Shown here: one piece after another, positions 32,535 to 41,094 of the stretch | How the letters are laid out: each line of letters begins with the position of its first letter | How positions within the stretch are numbered: position 1 is the first letter of the stretch | Position numbers and translations under genes: made by a program | The notes under the pieces: model-generated | What the model was told of the DNA's origin: nothing | Database searches by the model: none | The model's input: the letters and a program-made list of their open reading frames with translations, nothing else | From: an uncultured Faecalibacterium sp. | GTDB lineage: Bacteria; Bacillota; Clostridia; Oscillospirales; Ruminococcaceae | Length of the DNA stretch: 57,398 nucleotides | Assembly: GCA_934539245.1 (NCBI GenBank) | Contig: CAKTCK010000012.1 | Span: forward strand, 1 to 57,398 | Direction of reading: 5' to 3'

Positions 32535-33454
32535 CAGGCAAACAGCTTTCCGGCATCCAGCTTGGCCGGGATGCGCGCGGCGATCACGTCCCGGATCAGT
32601 CCCTGCTCGTAGGAGTCAAAGGCCTTATTGGTGATGCCCATATCCAGCGCCGCCCCGGCCGGGATGCCCCTGCGGATCAGCCGCAGCGCGTCCAGCATCC
32701 CGCGCAGATCCAGCGCCTTGGTGGAGATCTCGGCACTGTCGCACTTTTTCTGCAGGTCCAGAAACAGCAGTGCGAACTGGTGCACATATTTGGCGGCAAG
32801 ATCCGGGAACTGCGCCCGCAGCAGCTTTTCCAGATTATCTTGGGTGATGGTGGGCATCTGCACCACCGCAAAGCGGGAGGTGAGCGCTTCGTTCAGCTCC
32901 CGGGTGCCCACGTAGCCGTAGTTCATGGTGGCGATAAAGCGGGTCTCCTCGGCCAGCGGGATGCGGTCGTACCCGGGCACGTCGATGGCGCGGCGGAAGT
33001 CCAGCACCGCATGCAGCACCGCCAGCGCCTCGTTTTTGGCCATGTTGATCTCGTCCAGTACGCCGAAGCCGCCGCACTGTGCGCAGCGGTACACCGGCCC
33101 GGGACGAAACACCACCTGCCCGCCTGCAAAGGTATCCATGCCGATGAGGGAGGCGGCATCCATGTTTACATGGAAGGAGATGTCCCACGCGGGGCGGCCA
33201 AAGGCGGCGGCAAGGTTTTCTGCCAGCACGTTTTTGCCGGTGGCCTTGCCGCCGGCCAGCAGCAGATTTTCGCCGCAGAGGACGGCCGCCAGCGCCTGCT
33301 CCCACACCTCTTTGCCGTAGTAGATAAAGGCAGGGGCGGGGATGCGCGGGCGCAGCGCCTGCTCCAGCGGATGGGCGGCGCGGTATTCCTGCACCGCCGT
33401 AAGCAGAGCGGGATCCACCCCTTCCTGCCGTAAGGTATCCAGAATATCCGACAT
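32534..33454 (-). CDS. MoxR-family AAA+ ATPase
   Basis: This 306-residue AAA+ protein has Walker A GGKATGKN (68-75), Walker B GVLDEINMAK (about 131-140), sensor 1 FIATMNYGYVGTRELNEAL and the arginine-finger region SRFAVVQMP. MoxR proteins act with VWA partners to remodel or activate target complexes, and the partner gene is directly downstream. ATG at 33454 is preferred because a GAGGTG sequence precedes it and the N-terminus then fits the family; the frame is open further upstream past the probable promoter. A hairpin (CCGGG/CCCGG near 33479-33501) lies in the leader. Confidence 0.88.
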   Translation of the reverse strand: MSDILDTLRQEGVDPALLTAVQEYRAAHPLEQALRPRIPAPAFIYYGKEVWEQALAAVLCGENLLLAGGKATGKNVLAENLAAAFGRPAWDISFHVNMDAASLIGMDTFAGGQVVFRPGPVYRCAQCGGFGVLDEINMAKNEALAVLHAVLDFRRAIDVPGYDRIPLAEETRFIATMNYGYVGTRELNEALTSRFAVVQMPTITQDNLEKLLRAQFPDLAAKYVHQFALLFLDLQKKCDSAEISTKALDLRGMLDALRLIRRGIPAGAALDMGITNKAFDSYEQGLIRDVIAARIPAKLDAGKLFA

Positions 33455-33511
33455 TTGTACAAACACCTCGATCTCTGACCGGGTGGGATGAACTGCCCGG
33501 TTTTCAGCCTT

Positions 33512-33540
33512 ATCATAGCACAATCGCGGCCATTTGTGTA
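33512..33540 (-). promoter_or_regulatory. Possible promoter of the MoxR/VWA operon
   Basis: On the minus strand TACACA (33540-33535) and TATGAT (33517-33512) with a 17-base spacer, about 58 bases before the MoxR start. Confidence 0.5.
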
Positions 33541-33566
33541 GGGGGCGTGCGGGGCAAAATAACACA

Positions 33567-33600
33567 AAGAGGGGCAGCCCCAAATGGGGCTGCCCCTCTT
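33567..33600. terminator. Terminator of the exported flavin reductase gene
   Basis: AAGAGGGGCAGCCCC (33567-33581) pairs perfectly with GGGGCTGCCCCTCTT (33586-33600) around AAAT. The T-run is interrupted but stem strength is high. Confidence 0.75.
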
Positions 33601-33649
33601 CACATGAAAAAGAAGAAACGCTTAGAGTATGCCGGAGAACTGCGCCTTA

Positions 33650-35680
33650 TCAGGCGTTTTCCAGGCCGGCCATCTGCTTGATGGCCTTCATGGCGAAGGT
33701 CAGGGTACGGCCCATTGCCACACCTGCCATCAGGCAGGGATAGTTGTTGGCAAAGAAGCTGCCGGACATATCGCCGGTGACGTACAGGCCCTCCATGGGC
33801 TGGTTGTTGGTGTCCAGAGCCTGGCCTTTTTCGTTGATGGCAATGCCCTGCTCGGTGGTCAGCAGAGAAGCACCCAGCCAGCAGCCGTAGAACGGAGCGG
33901 TGCGGATGGCGCTCAGGCGGTAAGCGGGCTTGCCGAAATCAGTGTCCTCCTGGGCGTCGTACAGCTTGTTGTAGCGCTCTACGGTTGCCAGGAAGTTCTC
34001 CTTGGCCTCACCGGTAAAGCCCATCTTGTCGGCCAGCTCATCCAGGGTGTCGCACTTGAACATCAGACCGGCTTCGATGTGCTTCTCCATGGAAGAAGTG
34101 ACCATCTGGGGTATGTTGCGGGACATGGCAGAGCAGCCGATGGTGTGGAAGCGCTGGATGTCCTCGGCGAAGTTTGCGTCGTGGATCTGGGCGTACACAC
34201 GGCCCGGCTGGTGAGAAGCGGCAAACACGATGTCGTTGTAGGGGCAGCTCTCGTTGGCAAAACGCTCACCGTTGCGGTTCACCTTCAGGAACGGCTGGGT
34301 GCCGGTATTGTACTGGCTGACGGTGCCGGGGAAGGCCTTGCCGCCAAAGGCGCTGTCGCTGTCCACATAACCGCCGTCCACACCGGGGGCCACGATGCCG
34401 CGGTCGAACAGCATGGGAGCTGCTTCCTTGTCCAGATTAGCGCCTGCCCACACAGCGGCGCGGATGCCATAGCCCTTGGTAGCAGGAGAGTAGGAGCAGG
34501 CAGTGGTCACGCTGGTGCCCAGGGCGTCCAGCTGCTGCATCATGTAGGGGTTACCGGCGTAACCGCCGCAGGCCAGCAGCACGCCCTTGTTGGCGTTGTA
34601 GCGGATGAAGTGGTCATCCTCGGTGCTCTGGGCGATGATGCCGGTGATGCGGCCGGAAGAATCCTTTTCCAGCTTAGCCAGGCTGGTGTTGAAGTCTACG
34701 CTGTAGCCCAGCTCTTCAATGTACTGCTGCAGGGCCACATTGCGGGGCGTGCCGGAAGCATTCTCGCTGGCCATATAGTTGTGCTCTTCCACGGGGAAGA
34801 GGTAATCGGTGTTGTGCTCGGCATTCTCTGCGGGCCATGCAGCCTCGGTGCCGGAGGTGAAATCGCACTCCCAGCCCAGCTTGTCTTCCAGGATGCTGCG
34901 CATGAAGTCGTGCATGGCGGCAGACTCGTTGATCCAGGTGCGGACAACGCGCTGGTCGCACTTGCCGGAAGCATAGCGGGAGATCTCGCTCAACAGCTTG
35001 GCGCGGTCAAAGGGCTTCTCGCCGGCTTCCTTGGCAGCAGCGGAGTCGATCGCGCCGTACCAGTGGCGGGTATCCTGCACGGCGGCGTTCTGCTCCACCA
35101 CGCGGAAATTCAGGCCGTTGGCAGCGGCATAAGCTGCAGCAAACATGCCGCCGTTGCCTGCGCCCACGATGAGGATATCGGTGTCCACGGTCTCGGTGAT
35201 GGCGGCCTCGTCGATGTCGGGCTCTTTGCCCAGCCAGTCGTTTGCATCGCCGGTGGGCAGCTGCACGCTGGAGACCACGGCCTCGCCCTTGGCCTGTGCA
35301 TAGCAGCTCTTGGCGGCCTTCATCACGGCATCGGAGGTGATGGTAGAGCCGGAAACGCCGTCGATCTCGGCAGAACCGGCAGCCATCAGCTGCTCGCGCA
35401 GCTCATCGGCAGCAGCAGCGCCAAAGGAAGCGGTCTCGCCGGAGGTATCCACCACCACATCGGTGACAGCGCTGTCGGAGAAGGTCATGGTGACCTTGAC
35501 GGTGGAAGAGATGCCCTCGGCAGTGCCCTCGTAGGTGCCGGGGGTGTACAGACCGGCAGCACCGGAAGTGGAAGCAGAGCCGGAGGCGGCATTGCAGGCG
35601 GCCAGAGCACCGGCGGTCACACCGCTCATGGCGGCGGCAGCGGCGATCTTGATAAAGCCCTTACGGGAAATCTTGTTCAT
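33650..35680 (-). CDS. Exported lipoprotein flavin reductase (FMN-binding plus FAD fumarate-reductase-like domains)
   Basis: This 676-residue protein has a signal MNKISRKGFIKIAA with lipobox LAAC (Cys29). An FMN-binding domain carries the covalent flavinylation motif DGVSGST (107-113, acceptor Thr113). A flavoprotein domain starts at ILIVGAGNGGMFAAAYA (about 169-185) and continues to GLYVTGDMSGSFFANNYPCLMAGVAMGRT. The architecture is that of extracellular fumarate/urocanate-type reductases that receive electrons through flavinylated domains and dump them on small enoate acceptors. The exact substrate is not evident. ATG at 35680 follows AAAGAGAG. It is divergent from a LysR regulator with overlapping promoters, so that regulator probably controls it. 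Confidence 0.88.
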   Translation of the reverse strand: MNKISRKGFIKIAAAAAMSGVTAGALAACNAASGSASTSGAAGLYTPGTYEGTAEGISSTVKVTMTFSDSAVTDVVVDTSGETASFGAAAADELREQLMAAGSAEIDGVSGSTITSDAVMKAAKSCYAQAKGEAVVSSVQLPTGDANDWLGKEPDIDEAAITETVDTDILIVGAGNGGMFAAAYAAANGLNFRVVEQNAAVQDTRHWYGAIDSAAAKEAGEKPFDRAKLLSEISRYASGKCDQRVVRTWINESAAMHDFMRSILEDKLGWECDFTSGTEAAWPAENAEHNTDYLFPVEEHNYMASENASGTPRNVALQQYIEELGYSVDFNTSLAKLEKDSSGRITGIIAQSTEDDHFIRYNANKGVLLACGGYAGNPYMMQQLDALGTSVTTACSYSPATKGYGIRAAVWAGANLDKEAAPMLFDRGIVAPGVDGGYVDSDSAFGGKAFPGTVSQYNTGTQPFLKVNRNGERFANESCPYNDIVFAASHQPGRVYAQIHDANFAEDIQRFHTIGCSAMSRNIPQMVTSSMEKHIEAGLMFKCDTLDELADKMGFTGEAKENFLATVERYNKLYDAQEDTDFGKPAYRLSAIRTAPFYGCWLGASLLTTEQGIAINEKGQALDTNNQPMEGLYVTGDMSGSFFANNYPCLMAGVAMGRTLTFAMKAIKQMAGLENA

Positions 35681-35731
35681 AGGTACGCTCTCTTTCTTTT
35701 TGTTCTTCTTTGTGTTCCTTCTTATCGTGCA

Positions 35732-35752
35732 GCAAAGCAAAAGGCACTTTGC
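35732..35752. promoter_or_regulatory. Possible operator dyad in the flavin reductase leader
   Basis: GCAAAG (35732-35737) and CTTTGC (35747-35752) form an inverted pair with a 9-base spacer downstream of the reductase promoter. It could be a LysR or other regulator site; untested. Confidence 0.3.
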
Positions 35753-35765
35753 CGAATCCTTAACA

Positions 35766-35794
35766 ATTGTAGCGTAGAAGGGTGTTGTTTACAA
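35766..35794 (-). promoter_or_regulatory. Promoter of the flavin reductase gene
   Basis: On the minus strand TTGTAA (35794-35789) and TACAAT (35771-35766) with a 17-base spacer. The -35 overlaps that of the divergent lysR promoter by five bases. Confidence 0.65.
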
Positions 35795-35816
35795 TTCATA
35801 TTTTTTATATTATAAT
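35788..35816 (+). promoter_or_regulatory. Promoter of the LysR-family gene
   Basis: TTTACA (35788-35793) and a perfect TATAAT (35811-35816) with a 17-base spacer. Confidence 0.7.
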
Positions 35817-35830
35817 TTAGGATAACCTAA
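35817..35830. promoter_or_regulatory. Dyad at the lysR transcription start
   Basis: TTAGG (35817-35821), ATAA, CCTAA (35826-35830) is a perfect 5-bp inverted repeat just downstream of the lysR -10. It is a plausible autoregulatory site. Confidence 0.35.
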
Positions 35831-35853
35831 TGTATTGTAGGAGGGAGAAAAGC

Positions 35854-36777
35854 ATGAACGAGAGCGCGCTGGAAGGCTTTGTAAAGATCGTGGAACTGAA
35901 CAGTTTTTCTGCGGCGGCAGAGGCGCTGTATCTTTCGCAGTCGGCACTTTCGCAGCAGATCCGCACGCTGGAAGGGCAGTTGCAGTTCGAGCTGTTCCAG
36001 CATATACCGCGCCGTGTGGTGCTGACCCCGGCGGGGCAGGATTTTTACCCTAAGGCAAAGCAGCTGGTAGCCCTGTATCAGCAGGCGGTGCGCCATGCCC
36101 GCGCGGTGCAGCAACAGGAAAACCCGCCGGAACGGCATCTGCTCATTGCGTGGTGTCATGAAGCCATGCGGATGTTCGGGTACGACCTGTTCTCCCTGAC
36201 CGATACGCTGTGCCTGCAATATTCTTCGATCATGACGCAGTGCGCCAACCGCAGCGAGGTCTGGCGCAGCCTGAAAAAAGGGGATGCAGACCTCTCCTTC
36301 CAGCTGGAAAGTGCAGAATTTTACGCACAGGGGCTTACCTTTGTGCCGCTGCTCTATGTGCCGGAGCTTTGCATCCCCATCCACCCGCCCGCCGATATGC
36401 CGCTGGGCAGGCTGAACTTAGAACAGGCGCTGCAATACCGCTGGCTGCCCATCAAGGAGATGTACCAGACCGTCTACGAGACAAGCCTGCTGCAGGAGGG
36501 GCTGGAATGCGGGGTGAACTTTACGCCGGTGGGCGGCATCCGCAGCGCGTCCTACGGCGGACCGGCGCTCAAGATGGTCCCGGCGGTCTACTACCGCAGG
36601 CCGGACCTCAGCTTTGTCCGGGTGTTGGACTGGGATAAAGGACACCGGTTCGGCATCGTGCTGGGGCAAAAGCGCGAGGACCCGGTAGTAATGGCCTATG
36701 TCCGCGCCTTGCAGCAACAGCTGCCGTCCCTCTCGGAAAAGCTGTTCGGCCTGAAGCTGAAACCGGCGGAGGAATAA
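35854..36777 (+). CDS. LysR-family transcriptional regulator
   Basis: This 307-residue regulator has an N-terminal winged helix (about 1-62). It reads ALEGFVKIVELNSFSAAAEALYLSQSALSQQIRTLEGQL, the standard LTTR DNA-binding block. The C-terminal effector-binding domain reads less typically, with YGGPALKMVPAVYYRRPDLSFVRVLDW near the end. ATG at 35854 has TAGGAGGGAG upstream. Divergence from the exported flavin reductase with overlapping promoters indicates the classic LTTR arrangement: regulator represses itself and activates the neighbour, with the inducer probably related to the reductase substrate. Confidence 0.9.
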   Translation: MNESALEGFVKIVELNSFSAAAEALYLSQSALSQQIRTLEGQLQFELFQHIPRRVVLTPAGQDFYPKAKQLVALYQQAVRHARAVQQQENPPERHLLIAWCHEAMRMFGYDLFSLTDTLCLQYSSIMTQCANRSEVWRSLKKGDADLSFQLESAEFYAQGLTFVPLLYVPELCIPIHPPADMPLGRLNLEQALQYRWLPIKEMYQTVYETSLLQEGLECGVNFTPVGGIRSASYGGPALKMVPAVYYRRPDLSFVRVLDWDKGHRFGIVLGQKREDPVVMAYVRALQQQLPSLSEKLFGLKLKPAEE

Positions 36778-36787
36778 AAAACAGAAA

Positions 36788-36908
36788 CCCTCTCAGGCGC
36801 ATTCGCGCCAGCTCTCCCGAAGGGAGAGCTCTATTGCAGCTGACCGACAGATGCTGAAAAGCTCCCCCTTTCGGGGGAGCTGGCATCGCGCGGCGATGAC
36901 TGAGAGGG
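36788..36908. repeat. MITE-like interspersed palindromic element, second copy
   Basis: The 121-bp element is bounded by CCCTCTCAG (36788-36796) and CTGAGAGGG (36900-36908). Internal sub-palindromes are GGCGCATTCGCGCC, GCTCTCCCGAAGGGAGAGC and GCTCCCCCTTTCGGGGGAGC. It shares end motifs and internal design with the copy at 3679-3830 but differs in the middle. It lies directly after the lysR stop. Confidence 0.75.
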
Positions 36909-36914
36909 TAAAAC

Positions 36915-36956
36915 AAAGAGCACCTGCAACCTTAAAAAGGTAACAGGTGCTCTTTT
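36915..36956. terminator. Bidirectional terminator between lysR and the ABC exporter operon
   Basis: AAAGAGCACCTG (36915-36926) pairs with CAGGTGCTCTTT (36944-36955), with inner ACCTT/AAGGT and T-runs on both strands. Confidence 0.85.
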
Positions 36957-36983
36957 TGCAGTTATATTGCGATAACAGGTACT

Positions 36984-38804
36984 TTAATCCACCACGTCCT
37001 CGAACTGGCTGTTGTACAGATCAGCGTAGAAACCGCCGGCCTCGATCAGCTGGTCGTGGGTGCCCTGCTCCACAATGTCGCCGTCCCGCATCACAAGGAT
37101 GAGGTCGGCGTCCCGGATGGTGGAAAGGCGGTGGGCGATGACAAAGCTGGTGCGGCCCTCCATCAGGCGGTCCATGGCGGTCTGAATGCGCTGCTCGGTG
37201 CGGGTATCCACGCTGCTGGTGGCCTCATCCAAAATCAGGATGCGGTTGTCTGCCAGAATGGTGCGGGCGATGGTAAGCAGCTGCTTCTGTCCCTGACTGA
37301 CGTTGGAAGCATCCTCGTTCAGCTCCATCTGGTAGCCGCCGGGCAGGGTGCGGATAAAGTGGTCGGCGTTGGCGGCCTTTGCGGCGGCGATCACCTCTTC
37401 ATCGGTAGCGTCCAGCCGACCGTAGCGGATGTTCTCCATGATGGTGCCCTTGAACAGCCAGGTGTCCTGCAGCACCATGCCAAAGCCCTCGCGCAGGGCG
37501 CTGCGGTCAAAGTCCCGCACATCGTGGCCGTTCAGGGTGATGGAACCGGCATCCACATCGTAAAAGCGCATCAGCAGCTTGACCATGGTGGTCTTGCCCG
37601 CGCCAGTGGGGCCTACGATGGCTACCTTCTGGCCGGGCTGCACCGTGCAGCTGAAGTCGTGGATAACGGTCTTGTCCGGGGTGTAGCCGAAACGCACATG
37701 GTCAAAGGTGACCTGTCCGTCAATGTCGGCGGGGTCGGCGCGGCGGGCAGGGTCGGCCAGCTGCTCCTCCTCCGGCTCGTTCAAAAACTCGAACACCCGC
37801 TCGGCGGCAGCGGCCATGCTTTGCAGCATATTGGACACCTGCGAAAGCTGCTGAATGGGCTGGGTAAAGTTTTTGACGTACTGGATAAAGGCCTGAATAT
37901 CGCCAATGGTGATAACGCCGTTTGCAGCAAAAATGCTGCCCACGATGGCCACTGCCACATAGCCCAGGTTGCCCACAAAGTTCATGATGGGCATCATCAG
38001 GCCAGAGAGGAACTGGCTCTTCCATGCGGATTCGTACAGTTTATCGTTGGCGGCGTTGAAGTCCGCCAGCACCACGGCCTCCCGGTTGAAGGCCTTGACC
38101 ACGTTGTGGCCGGCGTAGACCTCCTCTACCTGACCGTTGACCACGCCCAGCGTGGCCTGCTGTGCCTTGAAGTATTTCTGGCTGAACTTGACCACTACCA
38201 GCACCAGTGCCAGTGATACCGGTAAGATCAGCAGGGCGATCAGGGTCATGCGGGGGCTGATGGAAAGCATCATCACCAGCACACCGATCATGGTGGTCAC
38301 GCTGGTGATCAGCTGGGTGATGCTCTGGTTCAAGCTTTGCCCCAGCGTGTCCACATCGTTGGTGATGCGGGAGAGCACCTCGCCCACGGTGCGCTTTTCA
38401 AAGTATGCCAGCGGCAGGCGGTTGATCTTTTCGCTGATCTGGCGGCGGAAGTCGTAGCAGACCTTCTGGGAAAGGCCGGTCATCAGCCAGCCCTGAATAA
38501 AGCTGAAGGCGCTGCTCAGCAGGTACATCCCCAGCAAAAACAGCAGGATGCGGCCGATATACACAAAATCGATGCTGCCGGTGCCGCGCAGCCGGGCGAT
38601 CCAGCCGTTGGCAAGGGCGGTGGTGGCTTTTGCCAGCACCTTGGGGCCTGCAATGTTGAAGATGGTGGACAGAACAGCAAACAGCATGGCTGCCGCAAGG
38701 GGCAGCTTGTAGTGGCTCATGGTGCGGATGAGCTGCCGCAGCGTGCCTTTAAAGTCCTTGGCGCGCTCGGTGGTGGGACGTCCGGGTCTGGGCATATCAC
38801 TCAC
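36984..38804 (-). CDS. ABC exporter half-transporter (catalytically competent subunit)
   Basis: This 606-residue protein fuses a six-helix exporter membrane domain (about 35-330) to an ATPase domain. Walker A is GPTGAGKTT, the signature is NVSQGQKQLLTIAR (first G replaced by Q) and Walker B is RILILDEATSSVD with the catalytic Glu. Its start overlaps the end of the upstream ABC gene by eight bases. With that partner it should form a heterodimeric exporter of the LmrCD/BmrCD type; the MarR gene at the head of the operon points to export of drugs, bile compounds or other toxic molecules. Confidence 0.9.
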   Translation of the reverse strand: MSDMPRPGRPTTERAKDFKGTLRQLIRTMSHYKLPLAAAMLFAVLSTIFNIAGPKVLAKATTALANGWIARLRGTGSIDFVYIGRILLFLLGMYLLSSAFSFIQGWLMTGLSQKVCYDFRRQISEKINRLPLAYFEKRTVGEVLSRITNDVDTLGQSLNQSITQLITSVTTMIGVLVMMLSISPRMTLIALLILPVSLALVLVVVKFSQKYFKAQQATLGVVNGQVEEVYAGHNVVKAFNREAVVLADFNAANDKLYESAWKSQFLSGLMMPIMNFVGNLGYVAVAIVGSIFAANGVITIGDIQAFIQYVKNFTQPIQQLSQVSNMLQSMAAAAERVFEFLNEPEEEQLADPARRADPADIDGQVTFDHVRFGYTPDKTVIHDFSCTVQPGQKVAIVGPTGAGKTTMVKLLMRFYDVDAGSITLNGHDVRDFDRSALREGFGMVLQDTWLFKGTIMENIRYGRLDATDEEVIAAAKAANADHFIRTLPGGYQMELNEDASNVSQGQKQLLTIARTILADNRILILDEATSSVDTRTEQRIQTAMDRLMEGRTSFVIAHRLSTIRDADLILVMRDGDIVEQGTHDQLIEAGGFYADLYNSQFEDVVD

Positions 38805-41094
38805 CCTCCTTTTCTGTATTCAGGGTATCCAGCGCCAGCTCCTTCTGGCTCAGCTGGCTGCGGGCGATCTCCTGATATTCCGGGCAGCTGACCATCAGCT
38901 GGGCGTGGGTGCCCTTGCCCACCAGTCGGCCCTCGTCCAGTACAAGGATCTGGTTTGCGTGCAGCACGGTGGAGATGCGCTGTGCCACAATGATCACGGT
39001 GGCGTTGTCGGTCTGTGCTTTCAGGGCGCGGCGCAGCGTTACATCGGTCTTGTAGTCCAGTGCCGAGAAGCTGTCGTCAAACAGATAGACCTTGGGGTCC
39101 TTGGCAATTGCCCGGGCAATGGAAAGCCGCTGCTTCTGGCCGCCGGATACATTGGAGCCGCCCTGTGCAATGGGGCTCTGGTAGCCTTCGGGCTTTGCTT
39201 CGATAAAATCGGTGGCCTGCGCAATGGCGGCGGCTTTTCGCACCTGTGCATCGGTGATATCCTCGCCGCCGAATTTCAGGTTGCTGTCAATGGTGCCGCT
39301 GAACAGCACACCCTTCTGGGGCACATAGCCCATCAGGTCGTGCAGCTGTGCCTGCGGCATCTCGCGCACGTCAACGCCGTCCACGGTCACCTTGCCGCCG
39401 GTCACATCGTAAAAGCGGGGAATCAGGTTGAGCAGGGTGGACTTGCCGCAGCCGGTGGAGCCGATGATGGCGGTAGTCTCGCCGGGCTTTGCGGTAAAGC
39501 TGATGTGCTCCAGCGCATCGCTGTCTGCGCCGGGGTAACGGAAGTTCACGTCCTCGAACTGTACCACGCCCTGCCAGTCGGTGTGCGCCTGTGCAGCCTT
39601 TGCGGCGGCCTCGTCCGGATCGTGGATGGTGGCTTTGGTGCGGATGACCTCGTCGATACGATCCGCAGCCACACCGGCGCGGGGCAGCATGACGGCTACC
39701 ATGGCCAGCATCAGGAAGGACATGACGATCTGCATGGTATAGGTGATAAAGGCGATCATTTCGCCCACCTGCATGGTACCGGCATCCATAGCCTTGCCGC
39801 CGAACCAGACGATGAGCAGGCTGGTGCCGTTCATGATCAGGGTCATAAAGGGCATCATGGCCACCATGGCGCGGTTGGTGAACAGCTGGGTGCCCATCAG
39901 TTCCCGGTTGGCTTTATCAAAGCGCTGCTCCTCAAACTTTTCGCGGCTGAAGGCACGCACCGGCATGATGCCGGTCAAGATCTCGCGGCTGACCAGATTC
40001 AGCCGGTCCACCAGCTGCTGCATCACCTTGAATTTGGGCATGGCAACGCTCATCAGGAAGAGCATCAGCAACAAAAGCAGTGCCACGTCCAGCACCACGA
40101 TCCAGGAAAGGCCGCTGCTGCTGCCCACAACGTGCAGCACACCGCCAATGCCCAGAATGGGCGCGTAGGCCACCATGCGCAGCAGGATGACGCAGACGAA
40201 CTGCACCTGCTGGATATCGTTGGTGGTGCGGGTGATGAGGGAAGCGGTGGAAAAATTCTCGATCTCCGCGTTGGAAAAGCCGATGACGCTGGAGAAGGTC
40301 TCCCGGCGCAGGTCGCGGCCGATGGCGGCAGATACCCGGGAGGCAAGGAAGCCCACGGCCACAGCTACGGCCACCATCAGCAGGGTGAGTGCCAGCATCT
40401 GGCCGCCCACTCGGAAGAGGTAACCCATCTGCACATCCTGCGCAACACCCTGTGCCTCGTATTCCAGCTGCACCAGCAGCAAAGACTGGCTTTTCAGGTT
40501 TTCCAGCAGGGTGCTGTCCAGCTGGCTCATGGCACCGTCCAGCTGCTTTTGCAGCATACTGCGGTCAAAACCGGGCATCTGGCTCATGGCGGCAAACTGG
40601 CTGCAAACGGTATCCAGATCTGCTGCCGTGGGGGCAACAGTCTCGGTGTCAGTGTCCGCGGCGGCAGAGGGCATCTCGGCAAGGCCGGTCATGCCCATGC
40701 TGTTCTGCCCGGCGGGGGTGTTGGCGGCCTGTGCGGCAGCCATATACAGCACGATATCCGGGGTGGTCACGGCATCTTCCAGCGCGGTGCGCTCATCCTC
40801 GGTCAGGTCGGAGCGCAGCTGCAATACGCCATCGTCCTGCAGGTAGTACTGGTAGGCGTTTTGCAGCTTCTGCGCATCCTCTTCGCTCATCAGCAGGCTC
40901 AGTGCGTCCAGCGTGCTCTTGCGCACCGTCTGGGGCAGGGGGCTTTCAATGCCGCCCTGTTGGATGCCGGTGTCCACGATCTTGCTGGTGTAGTCCGGCA
41001 GGGCAAGGTCGCAGTACGCCTGCACGAACAGCAGCGCGAACACCACAAGGCAGACCGCCCAGTGCCGGGCCAGCTGCTTAAAGATCTTTGTCAT
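38797..41094 (-). CDS. ABC exporter half-transporter (degenerate-site subunit) with a large extracellular insert
   Basis: This 765-residue exporter subunit has Walker A GSTGCGKST, signature NVSGGQKQRLSIARA and Walker B KVYLFDDSFSALD, where the catalytic Glu is Asp; this marks the degenerate ATP site of heterodimeric exporters. Between membrane helices 1 (about 13-32) and 2 (about 224-250) lies an insert of roughly 190 residues, acidic and Ala/Asp/Gln-rich, predicted outside the cell. ATG at 41094 has GGGAG upstream and overlaps the MarR gene by 17 bases; the overlap below links it to its partner. Confidence 0.9.
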   Translation of the reverse strand: MTKIFKQLARHWAVCLVVFALLFVQAYCDLALPDYTSKIVDTGIQQGGIESPLPQTVRKSTLDALSLLMSEEDAQKLQNAYQYYLQDDGVLQLRSDLTEDERTALEDAVTTPDIVLYMAAAQAANTPAGQNSMGMTGLAEMPSAAADTDTETVAPTAADLDTVCSQFAAMSQMPGFDRSMLQKQLDGAMSQLDSTLLENLKSQSLLLVQLEYEAQGVAQDVQMGYLFRVGGQMLALTLLMVAVAVAVGFLASRVSAAIGRDLRRETFSSVIGFSNAEIENFSTASLITRTTNDIQQVQFVCVILLRMVAYAPILGIGGVLHVVGSSSGLSWIVVLDVALLLLLMLFLMSVAMPKFKVMQQLVDRLNLVSREILTGIMPVRAFSREKFEEQRFDKANRELMGTQLFTNRAMVAMMPFMTLIMNGTSLLIVWFGGKAMDAGTMQVGEMIAFITYTMQIVMSFLMLAMVAVMLPRAGVAADRIDEVIRTKATIHDPDEAAAKAAQAHTDWQGVVQFEDVNFRYPGADSDALEHISFTAKPGETTAIIGSTGCGKSTLLNLIPRFYDVTGGKVTVDGVDVREMPQAQLHDLMGYVPQKGVLFSGTIDSNLKFGGEDITDAQVRKAAAIAQATDFIEAKPEGYQSPIAQGGSNVSGGQKQRLSIARAIAKDPKVYLFDDSFSALDYKTDVTLRRALKAQTDNATVIIVAQRISTVLHANQILVLDEGRLVGKGTHAQLMVSCPEYQEIARSQLSQKELALDTLNTEKEGE

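Noticed and set aside
33629..35815. 728-codon open frame antisense to the flavin reductase
   Set aside because: Same artefact; the minus-strand protein has a lipobox, an FMN motif and a Rossmann motif, and the antisense frame has none.
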